NCBI GenBank assembly: GCA_023101725.1
Contig: JALJCO010008739.1
Span: 124,001-188,000 of the forward strand
Source: Atherinomorus stipes
Lineage: Eukaryota > Chordata > Actinopteri > Atheriniformes > Atherinidae
DNA: 64,000 nucleotides
Reading direction: 5' to 3'
The position numbers and the translations under genes were made by a program. This document shows, piece by piece, positions 34,306-47,221 of the stretch; the stretch's first letter is position 1; every line of letters begins with the position of its first letter. The notes under the pieces were generated by a model that saw nothing but the letters and a program-made list of their open reading frames with translations, was not told where the DNA came from and ran no database searches.

Positions 34306-35066
34306 AGCAGAACTCAGTAACTTCAGCTCGAGGCTCCCCCTAGTGGCGTCCTTTCACTGTTGTAAAGTTCAACCCCCCCTACACCCCCACAGCACACAGA
34401 CGGCTTCTCTACCGGTCTTTCCTCTATTTTGATACCTGCATATATTTCTAAGCGTTTACTAGCTTGTTGATGCTACTTTGCTGTGTTGGTAGCAGCACCA
34501 CGTCTCCCTCTGCTCAAAGCAAAGACCTGTATCTTCTGAAACGGGACGTTTTACCCGCGATTTGCGGGTAAATATGCCGTGGATTATATTTTTCTCTGGT
34601 GTTGGCGAGTAGCAGGTAAGAATACGAACTTTTATTTACTTTTTGCGGACGTGACAAGTGATTATTGAGCCTGAAGCAGTGATGCTTCACCCGGCGCCCA
34701 GGCAGCGCAAGCTACGTGAATCACTCTGGTCCAGCAAAGAGTTGGTTATGAGAGCCAGGAGCCGTGTTTAGGTGGTGTGAAGCTAAAGAAATGTTTTCTT
34801 CCAATTAGCGCTGGTAGTCTGGTTCAAATCAGAGCTGGAAGCAGCTCGGTAGATAGGGGACCTGAGTACCGTACAGCGGTTTCTGTTGTCGCAAGTTCTG
34901 CTCGGGTCGGGGCAGGCAAAGTTGCCTAGAGCTGCTCAAAGGCCAGAGGCCCTGGCGGGGGGGGGGGGGGGGGGGGGGCATTGAATCGCTCCGTAAACAC
35001 TTTGTTTAGCCCCATGGGGATTCCGAAAAGCATTTATTGAGGTAAAAAAAGTTCCTGAGTTCCCCT
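34306..35066. mobile_element. TTAA-class short element, family F3
   Basis: The ends AGCAGAACTCAGTAACTT and GTTCCTGAGTTCCCCT are inverted repeats. TTAA flanks it at 34302-34305 and 35067-35070. It contains a 22-base G tract near 34957-34978. It is back to back with F2, both inserted at one site of the hAT-like element. Confidence 0.8.
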
Positions 35067-35174
35067 TTAAATGAATGGCTCATTAGCAGGCTTGCAAAAA
35101 ACGAGAAGTTCAATTAATCTGCAGCAGGTGTGCTGGAGCTGGACAGAACTAAAATGTGCAGGGCAGGGGTCCCA

Positions 35175-35692
35175 AAGTTCCCCCCGTAAAAAATAAACAG
35201 ACCTGAGCAAGTGAAATCCGTCTCAAACCCCACCTTTGGGCCTCTACTCGCGTCTCGTGGTGCGTTTGAACGCAACTCTCTCTCGCCCTGCCTGTAATTC
35301 GCTCTTTTGTATTGTTTTGTTCTGGTTGGGACGTTTCTGGGTGGAGATTTCTGTTTATGTCGGCAGCCAATGACAGAGCTAAGAGCATGACGCTGTGCAG
35401 AAAGAAGCTCATGATTGGAGCAGACGCCAGTCACTCGAACTCTCGAAGAAAAGAAAAAGAAAGAAAGGAAACACCGTGGATGCACCGAAGAAAAGGTAAG
35501 AGCTTCAGATAATGCACTTTGGAAAACCAGAGTTAAAAATAGTTTGGCTTTTACCCGCTTCTGAGCTCTGAAGGAGAAGCTTGAAGTTGACTAGGCTAGC
35601 TAGAACGAGGTGGCCATTAGCTTGAGAGGGAGGAGCGCTAAGTTTGAATGCTGTTGTTTGCAAACTGAAACGCTGGAGGGACTTCAGACTCT
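35175..35692 (+). mobile_element. TTAA-class element, family F4, copy 2
   Basis: This matches 25201-25742 over its length, and it ends AGACTCTACCT followed by TTAA. The left terminus is eroded: the hAT-like host stops at GGGGTCC and this element begins within its own first bases. No coding remnant is seen. Confidence 0.65.
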
Positions 35693-35720
35693 ACCTTTAA
35701 GGACCAGGATTGGAAAACAA

Positions 35721-36204
35721 TGGCCTAAAGTGAAGGAGTTTTAGTATCTTGGGACCTTGTCCACTAGTGATAACAGGACAGACAGGTTGGGGCTTCACCA
35801 GCAGGGATGAGGGTGCTGCACTGGTCCACTGCTGTGAAGAGGAAGCTGGACTGAAAGGCAAAGATTTTGATTTACCGGCCTATCCTTGTTCCAGTCTTCA
35901 TCAGTGGTCATGAGATTTGGGTACTGACCGAATGAATGAGAACGCTTCTTCAAGCAGCTGAAATGATCTTCTTTTGGAGGGTGATCCGGCTCAGCTTGGG
36001 AGTTTGGGTGAGGAGTTCATATATTGAGAGGTATTCTGGCACAAAGCCACTGATCCTTCAATTCAGAAGGAGTCAGCTTATGTGGTTTGGGCATCTGATT
36101 AGGATGAGTCTCGGCCACTTCCCCTTCAGGGGTGTCTGGATACATCCTGCTGGGAGGAAACCCCGGAGCCTGGGCTTTCCTCCTTAACCCCTTTTCTTCC
36201 TTAA
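35721..36204 (+). pseudogene. LINE open-reading-frame 3' part, decayed
   Basis: The + strand carries, in shifting frames, EFRYLGT-like, VRVLHWSTAVKRKLD and VIRLSLGVWVRSSYIE, then RSQLMWFGHLIRMSLGHFPF and AGRKPRS. The RSQLxWxGHLxRM block is a very common C-terminal landmark of fish LINE reverse transcriptases. It continues the fragment at 33415-33596 and is cut by a TTAA-class element at 36205. Confidence 0.8.
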
Positions 36205-37102
36205 AGGAATAGTACACCCACAGAATGATGTGCCTTCATTTTCTACTCACCATCATGCTGAGCAAGACTCTGGAGCACTTTTTTAATATCTCAAATGCAG
36301 CCAGAGATCGGACAGATTCTTGTTTTCCCCCAACTTTTTATATAATTGAGTTCACCAGTGACTGAATCAAAAAGGTCCATAAAAGACATCAAAAACTTGG
36401 TAATATTCCTCCATGCTGCTCGTCCAATGTAATCCAAGTGTCCTGAGTGGGTAGCGTCTATAATGTACTTGAAACGACATCATTTAGTATATTTTCATAG
36501 CTTAAATAGTACTACATTGCACTTTCTATTTGCGCGTTCATACAAGTTCATGACACTATGAAAGCCACGGCGTTCAACGCCTACTCTGCCGATAATGCAA
36601 GTGTAGAAGAAGAAATGTGCCGTTTACATTGTGCTAAGAGCGAATGAGCTGCAGACAAACCGGGACAAACACAAGAGGGGTTGACTATTGATTTAAAAGA
36701 AAGAAAGAAAGAAAGAGAGAACGCGCGATCTCGTCTACTGCGGCTACCATAGTGTCATGAACTCTCATGAATCCGCTTCACAGCAGCTATATGTAGAACT
36801 ATTTAAGCTATACAAATATACTAAATGATGTTGTTTGGAGTAAATTATGGATGCTACCCACTCAGGACCCTTGGATTACATTGGACGAGCAGCATGGAGG
36901 AATATTGACAAGTTTTTGGGGACTTTTATGGACCTTTTTGGTTCAGTCGCCAGTGAACTCCATTATATGAAAGTTGGGGAAAAATGAAAACCTGTCCGAT
37001 CTTCAGCTGTATTTGAGATATTAAAAAAGTGCTCCAAAATCTTGCTCAGCATGAGGGTGAGTAGAAAATGAAGGCACATTATTCTGTGGGTGTACTATTC
37101 CT
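36205..37102. mobile_element. Palindromic TTAA-class element, family F5
   Basis: TTAA at 36201-36204 and 37103-37106 flank an 898-bp element. Arms of about 260 bases are near-perfect inverted copies: AGGAATAGTACACCCACAGA starts the left arm and its complement ends the right; both also carry CCATGCTGCTCGTCCAATGT or its complement. The centre holds a second inverted pair around ATAGTGTCATGAACT-like words. It would fold into one long hairpin. Confidence 0.88.
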
Positions 37103-37106
37103 TTAA

Positions 37107-37152
37107 CTCAGCCTCTGATAAGTGGAGGAAAATGGACGGATGATTGGATGGC
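37107..37152 (+). repeat. LINE 3' tail
   Basis: CTCAGCCTCTGATAAGTGG and GAAAATGGACGGATGATTGG are the tail of the LINE interrupted by the F5 element. Joining ...CTTCC at 36200 to TTAA and this tail gives a continuous LINE 3' end with one TTAA. Confidence 0.75.
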
Positions 37153-37545
37153 TGCTGATGCCAACGATACCTAACTGTCAAATAAATCTTCATACATCAC
37201 AACATCTCTTTTTAACCACAGACATGAACAAACTTTAGGGAGAAAACAAACAAACACACACACACACACACAAAAAGAATCCCACATTGCCCAAATATTC
37301 AACATGGCCTACTCTCATCGTGCATTTGATCTGGAATTAATCTCCTTTTTAAACATTGTACATCAGAGCTGACTGATGCACGAAGTCTTGTTTCATTTTC
37401 ATCCTATTGAAATGTGGAGCCCTGTTTGATGGTATAACTTTATATTTACTATATAGGGACATGGTTATGGTCACAGGATCAAAAACAATAGACTGTAGGA
37501 AATCTGTATGGAAGCAACCACCAAACAACAAAAACAAACACTTAC

Positions 37546-37637
37546 TGGGAATTCCAGACACCAGTTTTAGCGGTCGCAGCACCCTAACAGCTCGAAGTGT
37601 CCTCAGATCAAGTTGAGACCCCACAGATGACAGAATC
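37546..37637 (-). CDS. cacna1a: cacna1a exon: domain I S4 voltage sensor
   Basis: This 92-base exon encodes the end of S3-S4 and the domain I voltage sensor, reading [20 protein letters not shown]. Arginines and lysine recur at every third residue, as in a voltage-gated S4 helix. The acceptor is ctgtgcag at 37638-37645 and the donor is gtaagt just below 37546. The exon enters with one base of a split Gly codon and leaves with the A of a split Ser codon (AGC), which the next exon completes to give IPSLQVV. It is the most 5' exon I can find. CaV2.1 and CaV2.2 are nearly identical here, so subtype comes from other exons. Confidence 0.96.
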
Positions 37638-40600
37638 CTGCACAGAAATAGAAAACAAGCTTTGACACTGAATCTAATTTCAATCAGTCACAGCGGCCCA
37701 AGTTTGTTAGCTTCCTACGGCAATGACGTGTTAACAATTATAAATTATGATATTAAACATGCATTCATATTATGAGCATTTCCCATTTTTAATGATGTTA
37801 AAATATTCAATTTTTTTTAAATGAATATGCAGTGGCTCTGTAAATTAAGTTGAGTTGAGTTCAGATACATTTTACACTGTTAGCACATAATGTTACATAA
37901 TATTAACATTATGTGGCAAATTTCAACCATAAGTGTAAACAAAGGTTCATTCATAGTTTGTACACATTTTCAGTCCAATCCAGCTTTATTTCTAGAGCAC
38001 TTTCACCACAGCAAATACAGCGCACAGTGCTGTACAACAGATTACACATAATGTTTCAAAATAGAATAAATAAAAACACACCCAGTAAAAGACACATGAG
38101 GAAAAAAAAATGAAACGATAAAAACATTTAAACAATAAAAACAACATTTTCAGAAAGCAATAATGACCTGCACTAAAATGACCACAGAATAAAATAACCA
38201 TCTTCCCTGCACTATACACTAAATCATACTGTGATCTTTTCTAGCAACTGAAATAAGTTTCAAGCTAATGTCTTGACTTATCTGACTGCAATATCTACAA
38301 CAGATATGCGTTAAAATAAAGACAATTATTGTCTGTAACAATATGTTTGAATTTGGAAACTGCTGCCGGATACTATATTGGCTTTGTATGTGACTTTAAT
38401 GTGTGGGAGTGTGTGCATGTGTGTGAGTAAAGTCAGCCAAAGAAAGGTTGGAAAATTCCATGCTCAGTCTTGTACGGGGGTGGATAGCAGGGTCTGTCCA
38501 ACAGGATGGGGAGGGCAGAGGTGTGGGGGTGTAGAGAGGGTTGCTCTGAGGAGGAGGAGAAAGAGAAGGAAGGGGGGAGATGGGAGGACCTGACCTGAAG
38601 TGAGACGTCTGATTATGAAAAATAGAAACCTTTTTATTTCCTCCTTTTATTAAACTGTGATTTCACAATGATTAAAAAAAACATGTTGCCACAAAAAAAG
38701 ACAGTTTCCCTCCTTTTTGTGCATTTGTGTGTGTTAAATATCGTCGGTCATTCTAATCGTGTTAAATATAAACCATATTTAATTAGGAATTGCTAAATAA
38801 TATAGCATAGTGAACATCCACATTCCAGCTGACGTGTGATATCTGCAACTATTCACTTCATGCATTCAAAAGATGTTTCCCACCAGTCTCCATAGCAACA
38901 ACTGAATCTCATTTTGGCAAAAACATGAGTAAAAGGAAGAATGCAGTTTTACAACAGCACCAGTACCACAGCATAAAACGATGTGCTTATCAGTTTGAAA
39001 CTTTCATGTATTAAATGAATTTATGCTTTAAAGATTATGCAAAAATGAATAAATTATATAAGCTAAACCGCACAGGTTTACCCTTTAAAGAAAAGAAAAA
39101 AAAAGGGAGTTTATTTCATTTTCTACTGGTCAACATCTGCTTGAGTAAGGCCCAATCTCAGTTCTCCCCCTTACCCCTTTCCCTTCAACCAGAGCTATTC
39201 AAATGGTGGCCCAGAACCAACTTCCATGTGGCCTCGCCTTTGGTTTTGCCAAAATAGATAAATAAAAATAATAAAAGTAAATAAGTTTCAATATTTCTAC
39301 ATCGATTGAAGAAATTCCCACCATTGTATGGACCTTGAATGCAACACTCATTAGTCTAGCAATCAGCGTGGTCGTGTTGTTGTGTCCTCTGTCAGAGAGG
39401 CTTCACACCAGCTGCTACTGCTTTCAGAATAGTAGATACACATAGTTGCATCTTTCAGATGGTTTATAAAACATGCTACCACGTACAGAAAGTTTGCAGC
39501 CACTTCAACGTTTTCTGATTTAGGTTGCAGGTGATGCAGTCACTGAGTGGTCTCAGTTGCTGCACAGCTGTCAGTGTTCACCACGTACATTAGCATATTT
39601 CATTTGCGTCAGCTACGCGGCCCAACAATGACACCACATTAGAATAAATCCAGCATAACTACAGCTTTGGCATGTAGCTTACAGCTGTCTTCTCCCAAAA
39701 ATGTAAACTGACTATGAAAAACACAGATTTAAACCACTGACAAATGTTTATTTTACCATCACAGTCTAATACAAAATCATTGTGTTTAATTTGTGTGGCG
39801 GACTGTAAAGATTTCTTTTCTATTCTATCTAGAGGTAGATGTCTATACCTGGTCCAGAAGGTAAAAATCCTGTCCAGCAGTTGATCCAACCAACCACTAA
39901 ACCAGCTGAATTTAATTAGTGGAGCTCCTCTGCAGGTAGATGAGCCCATCAGTGAACACACCTGTTCTACATGTACAGACAGAACCAAAAACATGGCAGG
40001 ATTTTTACTAAATGGTACCTTGATTTTCCACCTCTGATAACATCTTACAACTGGAGCTACTGGTACTAGCATAGGCTCAAAGCATAGAAAAGCTACAGCA
40101 GCATCGTCTCACTGGATATTGGCAAAGAAGAAAAGGCCATTTACAGCCTGAAACAGTGAAAGACTGAACGTTGTGATAAATGAGAAGAAAATTAAACCAA
40201 GTGATCCATCTGCTATAAGAAATTGTTTGCTTTTACCTGCTACTTGCTGGCCAGAGACAATATTTGGCCCTGTCACATATCTCGGTCTGAAAATCTTGCC
40301 CAACTCAACAAGTAATTGAATAGCCCTGGTTTAGAGTTTCCCCTCTGTTTTGCGCGTTCACGTGTTGGGGAAGGGGTGTCCCAGTACTGTGAGGACAGAA
40401 GAGTAGAGCTAAGTGGTAGGGGTATACAACCCTTAAAACAAAGGGTTGTCCGATTAAGGCATAAGACAATCACCGGCAAGATGGCTGCTACCGAGTCCAA
40501 AAAAATTCACAAATGTAAGTATTTCTCCAAAGACAAAGTTTAGAAAGTATGAAAACAATTTTATTGTCTAGTTTAACGCTATTTAAGTATTTAACCTCAT

Positions 40601-43080
40601 TTTCTTTGTAAAATGCACATGAAAAAAAAAATCGCTAGTACTACATTGACACTTCATAACATTACATAAACGCTACTAGGCTGAAAACCAGCGGTGCTGT
40701 GTAGGCGGCCCTGATAATCTACAGTGATAGATGATCAATAAAAACTTCGTCAACATCGCTGCTGGTCTTCATTTACATGGAGGTCCTTTGTGGGATATAA
40801 CACGAGCAGGAATGTCATGCACAAATCAAATTTGCTTGTTAACATTAATCCACAGACGGCTGATTTCTCCAGATTTTCTCAGCATCCATCTGCTTACATA
40901 CAAGCCGGTGGGATCAATGACGAGGTATGTGATTGTTGAAGGGGTGTCCCGATGTTGACTTTCAGGTTGGGCCTTACTTTTTCTGTCAGCATCGAAGAAC
41001 TTAAAGAAGGAATATTTCATGTCCTACTCTTACACGACATTACACTCTTTATCACTACATCCAGTTCAGGGTCACGGTGTGTGAAGGCTTCTCTTGGCTG
41101 TGACTAGCAGGAGGCAGAGTACATCCTGGACATGTTTCCAGTTTGTCAGAGGTCACATGGAGAGAATCATGCAGGTTCACTTTAGCATCATCAGCTATAG
41201 CATACCGTGTTGGATGAAACCTGAACACTGGAGAAAATCCTACCCAGGGACTACATCTAAACCCAGAACCAGAGATTCTTTGTGTAGCAACACCAAAAAC
41301 CATTTATAAATTAAGCTTAATAAGTGCATACTATGTAGGACAGTAGGTAAGACTACAAAATGAGGCCATATTTACAGTAGGGACATAAAAACCCAGTGCA
41401 AATTTGCACTGCAGGTTTTGAACTACATGTTCCCACTGCAATAAACTTCCCCAAAAGAAACATCAATTCATGCTTATGAAAACAATGTAGAACCCCAGAA
41501 ATGGAGTCTTAAATTGGTTATACTGTATTTTGCCATCTCCTTTTCCATCTATTGCTTTTTTGTTGTTGTTGTTCTGTTCTGCTTATTCTTCAACAAAATC
41601 CCTCCACAGGTTGGTTGCTAATTCCAGTAAGAGGTCATTTATTAAGAGACACAGCACTGGGAGCCAAGCCTCTCATTCCCTCAATGGCTTTTTAACTGCC
41701 ACAGCCAAAGGCCATGCTGCAGATCTGAGAAAGACTGGACATCAGCAAAACAAGCAACTCCCTCAGTCTGACTAGACTAGATTTCTGTGTGAATTTTGAG
41801 CAAAAACAACAAATTAATTGCATAATATTTTCTGGAGTAGCTTAAATTAATTATCAAAATCTTTTTCTTCTTTTTTTCCCATTCTAAATATTTCATTCAA
41901 CTCTTGTTTCACTCTTCCAAATAATATTTCCAGATTTGTCCATTTCTATATACTTGATGTACACAAATTCAACTCTGATGTCTGCCAGAGTTAGTTATAG
42001 AATGACCTTTATGTAGATTGTTAATAAGTTTTATGATTTTATTACACTTCTTTGCAGTATTCTACATTCAACTGAGCTTCAATGCATAAAAGAGGCTTAA
42101 CAAATAAGCTATGATTGTTTTTCCATAGTAAATGGAGATGTTAATATTTCTGCACATCTCTCTGTCAGTCATTCACACACCTTTATATGTTTTTGGGTCA
42201 TTTTAATGTTACTTTTTCTTGTATGTGCATCTCATTTTAAGGTGTCTTAAAGAGTTGAAACATTCATTTGTGCAAGACGGTCACCTCCCCTACTGCCAGA
42301 CGATTCAAAGCTCCAGGTTGCAGTCACCCCTGGCAACAGCTGAACTTGCCCACAGTGCTTTATGGTGGCCAGTAGATGGAGCAGTGAGTATACGGCCGCT
42401 TGTGTGGAAAAATGGGGTGAAAATATAGGCACATGGAAGACTGTTGGAAAATACAAGGAAGCAACTACATGCAAGATGAAAAGAGAAATTAGTGAGTTAT
42501 GGGGAATGAAAAAGAAATAAAATACTTAGAGCAGACGAAAGGAAATAATGTTATGTGTAATGACAAATAGGCTGTGATTTATTTGATTATTCGTTATAAT
42601 GTGTTTTGCTTGACTCGTCAAATCGTGCTGAAATACCATGGTAGGATGAAGAAGGAAAAATGAGTGTTGAAAATCTCCACAATTGAAGACATTCAGCTAA
42701 ATAAACAGGAAGCTGTGACAGTCAGTGAAATGGATTTTGGAACAGCATAAATAAAGTGAAAAAAAAAAAAAAAAGAAGAAAAAAAAAAAAAGTAATGTCT
42801 ATGTATCCATATCAAACCGTTTGTAGAAAATGCAACCGCATCATAGCCGTTCAAATGCTGGCAAATATATGAAGAAAATGTGAAAATGGTTCTTAATCAA
42901 TACAAATCAATAAGCAATCTGAGATCAGAGTTGAAAAGCTAAAATGTGTGTCTTAAACAATGGTTCATAGACCAATCATCTCACCAGAAAACATTAAAAA
43001 TATTCCAAATTGTTAACTGTTAATGTGAAACACAGCCATTTCCCAGTCAATGGTGTAAATAGTGAAAAACTAACGAATAC
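37638..43080. other. Presumed cacna1a 5' intron, part 1
   Basis: No exon of cacna1a (domain I S1-S3) or any other gene is recognised. A fish repeat piece with TTTATTTCTAGAGCACTTTC occurs near 37988. The rest is AT-rich single-copy-looking sequence with poly-A tracts near 42760-42791. Confidence 0.6.
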
Positions 43081-43892
43081 CAGAGGCCTGTAATACGAAG
43101 CAGCATTTTCTCTTATCCAGGAAACTTTCGGGTTAACCCCGGGTTCACCGTCCTACAATGCCGGTTCACTTCTTATCGGGTTAAACCACCAGTAACTCCA
43201 CAACACGAAATTTGATTCTGTTCCTGTGTTTATGTCACAACAGGAGTTATGCTACGCTATGCTATCTTCCTCCCCTCTGCTCCACTTCTACCGCCGGAAA
43301 TCACCTGCCTAGCTGCTGCAACGCTGCCATCTCTGAAGACTTGTATGAAAGATGTCTGAATCAAATCAACGATACATTATTGATCCCCGATGGGAAATTC
43401 ATGTTCCAGTACAACCCGTTCAAGACAACCAAACAGAACATATAAACACGAACAGGATCAGGCAGACCGAGGCCACGCCGCCATGCAGGGCGCACCTTTG
43501 CAGATATAGAAAACCAACTGCGCTGTGCTGTTTTTGGTGCCAAAATCAACATGAAAGTGTTTCCAGTGTCCCTGCATCTGCAGACTAAAGTAGAGAGTAG
43601 AGGACTAAATTCATATTCAACAACAATGTTCCTGCTACTCTTGCTGCCGCATCAAACCTGCATTTGAAGACGGAGGCGACTCCAACGGTCAGGGACTCAC
43701 CTGGAGTGGAATCGGTAAGTTTCGTCGCGTGGGTAATAAGGCTTTATTGTGTAGGACATCCTGACATAACAGTAGACTAGTTATGGCTGTATCGATAGAA
43801 ATATTGATAATATTGAAAATCAACATTGGTATCAATATTGATTGATACTAGTGCAACTATATCGATACTTCAATGTGAGTCTGAAACTATCA

Positions 43893-44575
43893 CACTGTGT
43901 TCAGACCAAACGCGATTTGGGCGTCAAAAACGCGCCTGACTCCCAAAGTTTGATGCTGGTTCACATAAAATCAGACGCTGACATTTAAGCACAAAAACTG
44001 AAGTGTGGTGGTGGACCTGTTTCTTTTTTCCTTTGCCTGTGTCTTTGTACGATGGCGGATGAAACTGAGCAGCTGCTTGGCTTCATTTGCTCCACAAGGC
44101 CAGAGAACGATGTTGTTGGGCCTCTCTGCGCCGTGAATGGATTCATCAGATAATTCAGAGGTGTTCTGCGTTTAGTGGGTTTCACCATTTACTCCAGGAC
44201 GATGGGCGCTCTCAGCTTTCATTTCACCCAATCCAGTTTAATGACCTGCAGTCCCGCATCAGGACAGCAATATAAGCCCATTTATTTATCCCATCAGGAC
44301 AGCAGGTCATCAACGTGCCGCTTAGAAACCCAGGATCAGACGCAGATCACAGTATATCCTCCACTGCCTCCATGGAGTGAAAAGATTCCCACGGTCTCCT
44401 CGGTATTTCCTGTCCTGTCAGAAAATTTGTCTGCGTCATGACACTTGAGACATACTGAGTCTCTCTGATTGGTTAACGTCCTGGGTCAAAGCTGCAAAAG
44501 TTCAGATTTTCCAACACTGGCATCTGATGCCAAAACACTCCAAACGCCCAAATCACGTTTGGTCTGAACACAGCG
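43893..44575 (+). mobile_element. Harbinger-like non-autonomous element, copy 2
   Basis: The ends CTGTGTTCAGACCAAACG and CGTTTGGTCTGAACACAG are inverted, flanked by TCA on both sides. The + strand interior reads RPENDVVGPLCAVNGFI, then GFHHLLQ and, in another frame, FHPIQFNDLQSRI. The last resembles the conserved N-terminal block (FRMS...FD.LL..V) of Harbinger transposases, but this is an inference from a short decayed match. Confidence 0.75.
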
Positions 44576-47220
44576 TCAGAATCATCATAAATATGGAGGT
44601 CGAAGTGGATTTTGATGGATTTGTTTCACTGCTAGAACAAAGCCCCCATATTCCATAGATCAGCTTCTCCCTAAGATAAAGCCAAATTCAGACTTAAAAA
44701 GGCTCCAGTGATGGCTTTAGGTGCTTTTGGACTGTAGGAACCTTTTGGAGTTCCGATAACCTTTCAGTAACCGGGACGTTTTTTTTCAGACATATAGAAA
44801 CTAGGGACCTCGGACCTCAGTTCCTACAACCTTTTCAGTTCCTACTCCGAGGGAGGGTCTTTTCGGGCTTCCATAGGAACTGAAATACATAGATGGTTGG
44901 TGATTGGTAGAACTGGCAAGCCGTGCCCCTTGCGTGATCTCTGCTTTTTCCAGTCCCGCTATATTTAAAAATTCCCACAGCTGTTTAACTGTTTACCGAG
45001 ATTGTAATAACAACAAGAACTATTACAATAGGAGTGTACCAATTCATTATTAAATCGATGCATCACAATGGTACACGTCCTGAATCGATAACTATTCTGA
45101 AATGTCCAAAAGCAATTATTTTCATACTAATTTAATGATCTAAATACGGCTGCAAAGTGTGGCAGTAGAATCTGCGCCGGACACTTCAACAGAAGGCTAA
45201 CAAGATGTTACACGATACATATGACCGTGATGAGGGAAAGCTGGTAAGTTAGCGTTTATAATAGGCTAGCTTTGAATAAAAAAGATAAAAAACCCAAATA
45301 CAGTTGCAAATTGTGTCAGTACAATTTGCGCCTGCCCCCGGGCACTTTAGTAGAAGAACCCCGGTCCATCCACTAAAGTGTCCGGGCGTACTTCTACGAA
45401 AGGTAAACAAGACGTTGGTAGGGCAGCTTTCCAACGGGGGGCTATTTCATTACGTGATACGAATGACCGTGATGATGTGAAGCTGGTAAGTTAGCTTTTA
45501 TAATAGCTCTGAATAAAAGAGATGAGAAACCTCAGTTTTGTATTAGATCTGCTGGGACATAAATCTGTCCCTGTCGCAGACGACTGCGTCACACATGGTT
45601 CCTATCAAGGTCCTCCCTCATGTGTGAACGCAACTGATGGGGAAGGGTAGTTCTTATAACTAAACCTGAGACGGGTAGTTATAGGAAATGCATTCCTAGA
45701 ACCTGTCTGTCCAAGTGCGCCTTTTGTTACTTTACCAACTATAATGAAAAAAAAAAAAAAGAAAAATACTTTATTTATCCCAGAATGGAAAATGATCAAA
45801 TTATTACATTTTTATCATTAATTATTAAAACTATAAAACTCTAAATGTAGCTTTAAACTATCACAACTTTCATAAATAAGGAGGATATGTGGTTTTTGGT
45901 GGATTCGGTTCACCTTAGTGGTCAGCTTCTGCCTCTCACATCGAGATAATGCCAAATTTGGAATTATATGGTATGAATAATGATCTGCTGGTTTATGGCA
46001 ACTGTAGATGCTAACTGCATAAAGCCCTGTATTTCCTATCAAATCTCTGTGGTGTGTTGTTTTGCGACCACAATCAGTCTTTCTTTTTGTGTGTGAGCAA
46101 AAAACCGCTATCCACACACAGCTACAGTATCCATGACTGACAGCTTTTTGTGATGTAGCCGTGGGCCATGAACTCAGACAGGGTGGTGATCAATGGCTGG
46201 TAACAGTGGTACTGGTATTGTTGCCAGTCTCCCAGCTAAAACACGGCAATCTGACACAGTGACCATCCTGCTGTAGACCTTTTTCCCCTTTGCAGTTTAC
46301 GTGTAAGCTGTACCGTAATACCTGAAGTATTTGAGCAACTGAATTTCAACCGCGAGTGTTAGCTGGTGAATGATCGGTCACTTTACGTGTATCTGAGAAT
46401 GCCGGCTAAATTTACTGCTGTAAAAAATCTTAATTCAATCAAACAGGTTTCAAACATTATGCCCAGTCAAAATCGTGCATGTTGTGATGTAAAAAAAGAG
46501 TCAGAACAAGCTCTATTTTTCTCCCCTTTTTTCCCCCCTGACAATTTTAAATTGATTAAAAGACTGTTTAAGGGAGACTGGAGACATGAAACACCAGGTA
46601 AAGACTCCTTTAAATAATCTTAATGTATCTTTTCTTCCCTTCTTGCTGTGCTTCAACACAAATACTATGATTCCATGTTTATTATGTAAATTCCCTCTAA
46701 TGATAGAGATTACACAAATACAGGACATAATTTGGGAAAATGTTATTACTAAACAACACTGGAGCGTCCCTAATGTAATACAGACGCAAAGGAAAGAGAC
46801 ACAACATCCCTTAAGAGACACGGAGCATGCTAAAGAGAAAGCAGATTGAAAAGAGTGATAGTCCTGTGTGTCAAAAATGTGAGATTAAGTTGCTGAGACC
46901 GAGAAACAGTGGAGCTCTAAGGAGAGACAGAAGGAGAAAGAAACAGAGAGAAGGAAAGACTCTCCAGAGGGAGATTCTCTGCAGTGGGAGAAAGTGTTTA
47001 GCTGGTGATGACAGAGGCTCTCACTGCAGGGAAACACCAAGCAATCAACCTGGAAAGCAGCACAAACACAAACTGTGCTGTAACGTGTAAACCTTTCAAA
47101 AGGTTCAACTTGAACTCTTATGAAATACTGGTGTAAGAAATGTATGCATATTATTTAAGTAACAATGCCCAATGATGTGTAATAATGCATAAAAGATGCA
47201 GAACATGAGTGATAATTGAT
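44576..47220. other. Presumed intron, part 2
   Basis: I see no gene. Poly-A occurs near 45745-45760. A purine-rich open stretch at 46827-47090 has no homology that I recognise. Confidence 0.6.
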
Positions 47221-47221
47221 A

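Larger units (their letters stand above)
33597..35720. mobile_element. hAT-like short element, host of three insertions
   Basis: The left end CAGTGTTTCCCAATCCTGGT and the right end, ACCAGGATTGGAAAACAATG, are inverted repeats. The fragments 33597-33676, 35071-35174 and 35697-35720 together read like a fish short element with AATGAATGGCTCATTAGCAG in its middle. Flanks GCCTTG and GCCTAAAG suggest an imperfect 8-bp duplication. It interrupts the LINE. Confidence 0.65.
31708..37545. other. cacna1a intron, 5.8 kb, transposon stack
   Basis: More than 80 percent of this intron is assignable to mobile elements: two F1 elements in a row, a TA-flanked element inside the second, then a LINE piece interrupted by an hAT-like element that itself contains three TTAA-class insertions, and a further TTAA-class palindromic element inside the LINE. 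Each is listed separately. Confidence 0.8.

Noticed and set aside
46827..47090. 87-codon open frame rich in Lys, Arg and Glu
   Set aside because: It is purine-rich simple sequence; a resemblance to Cys-x2-Cys (VCQKCEIK) is a single isolated pair and not a finger domain.
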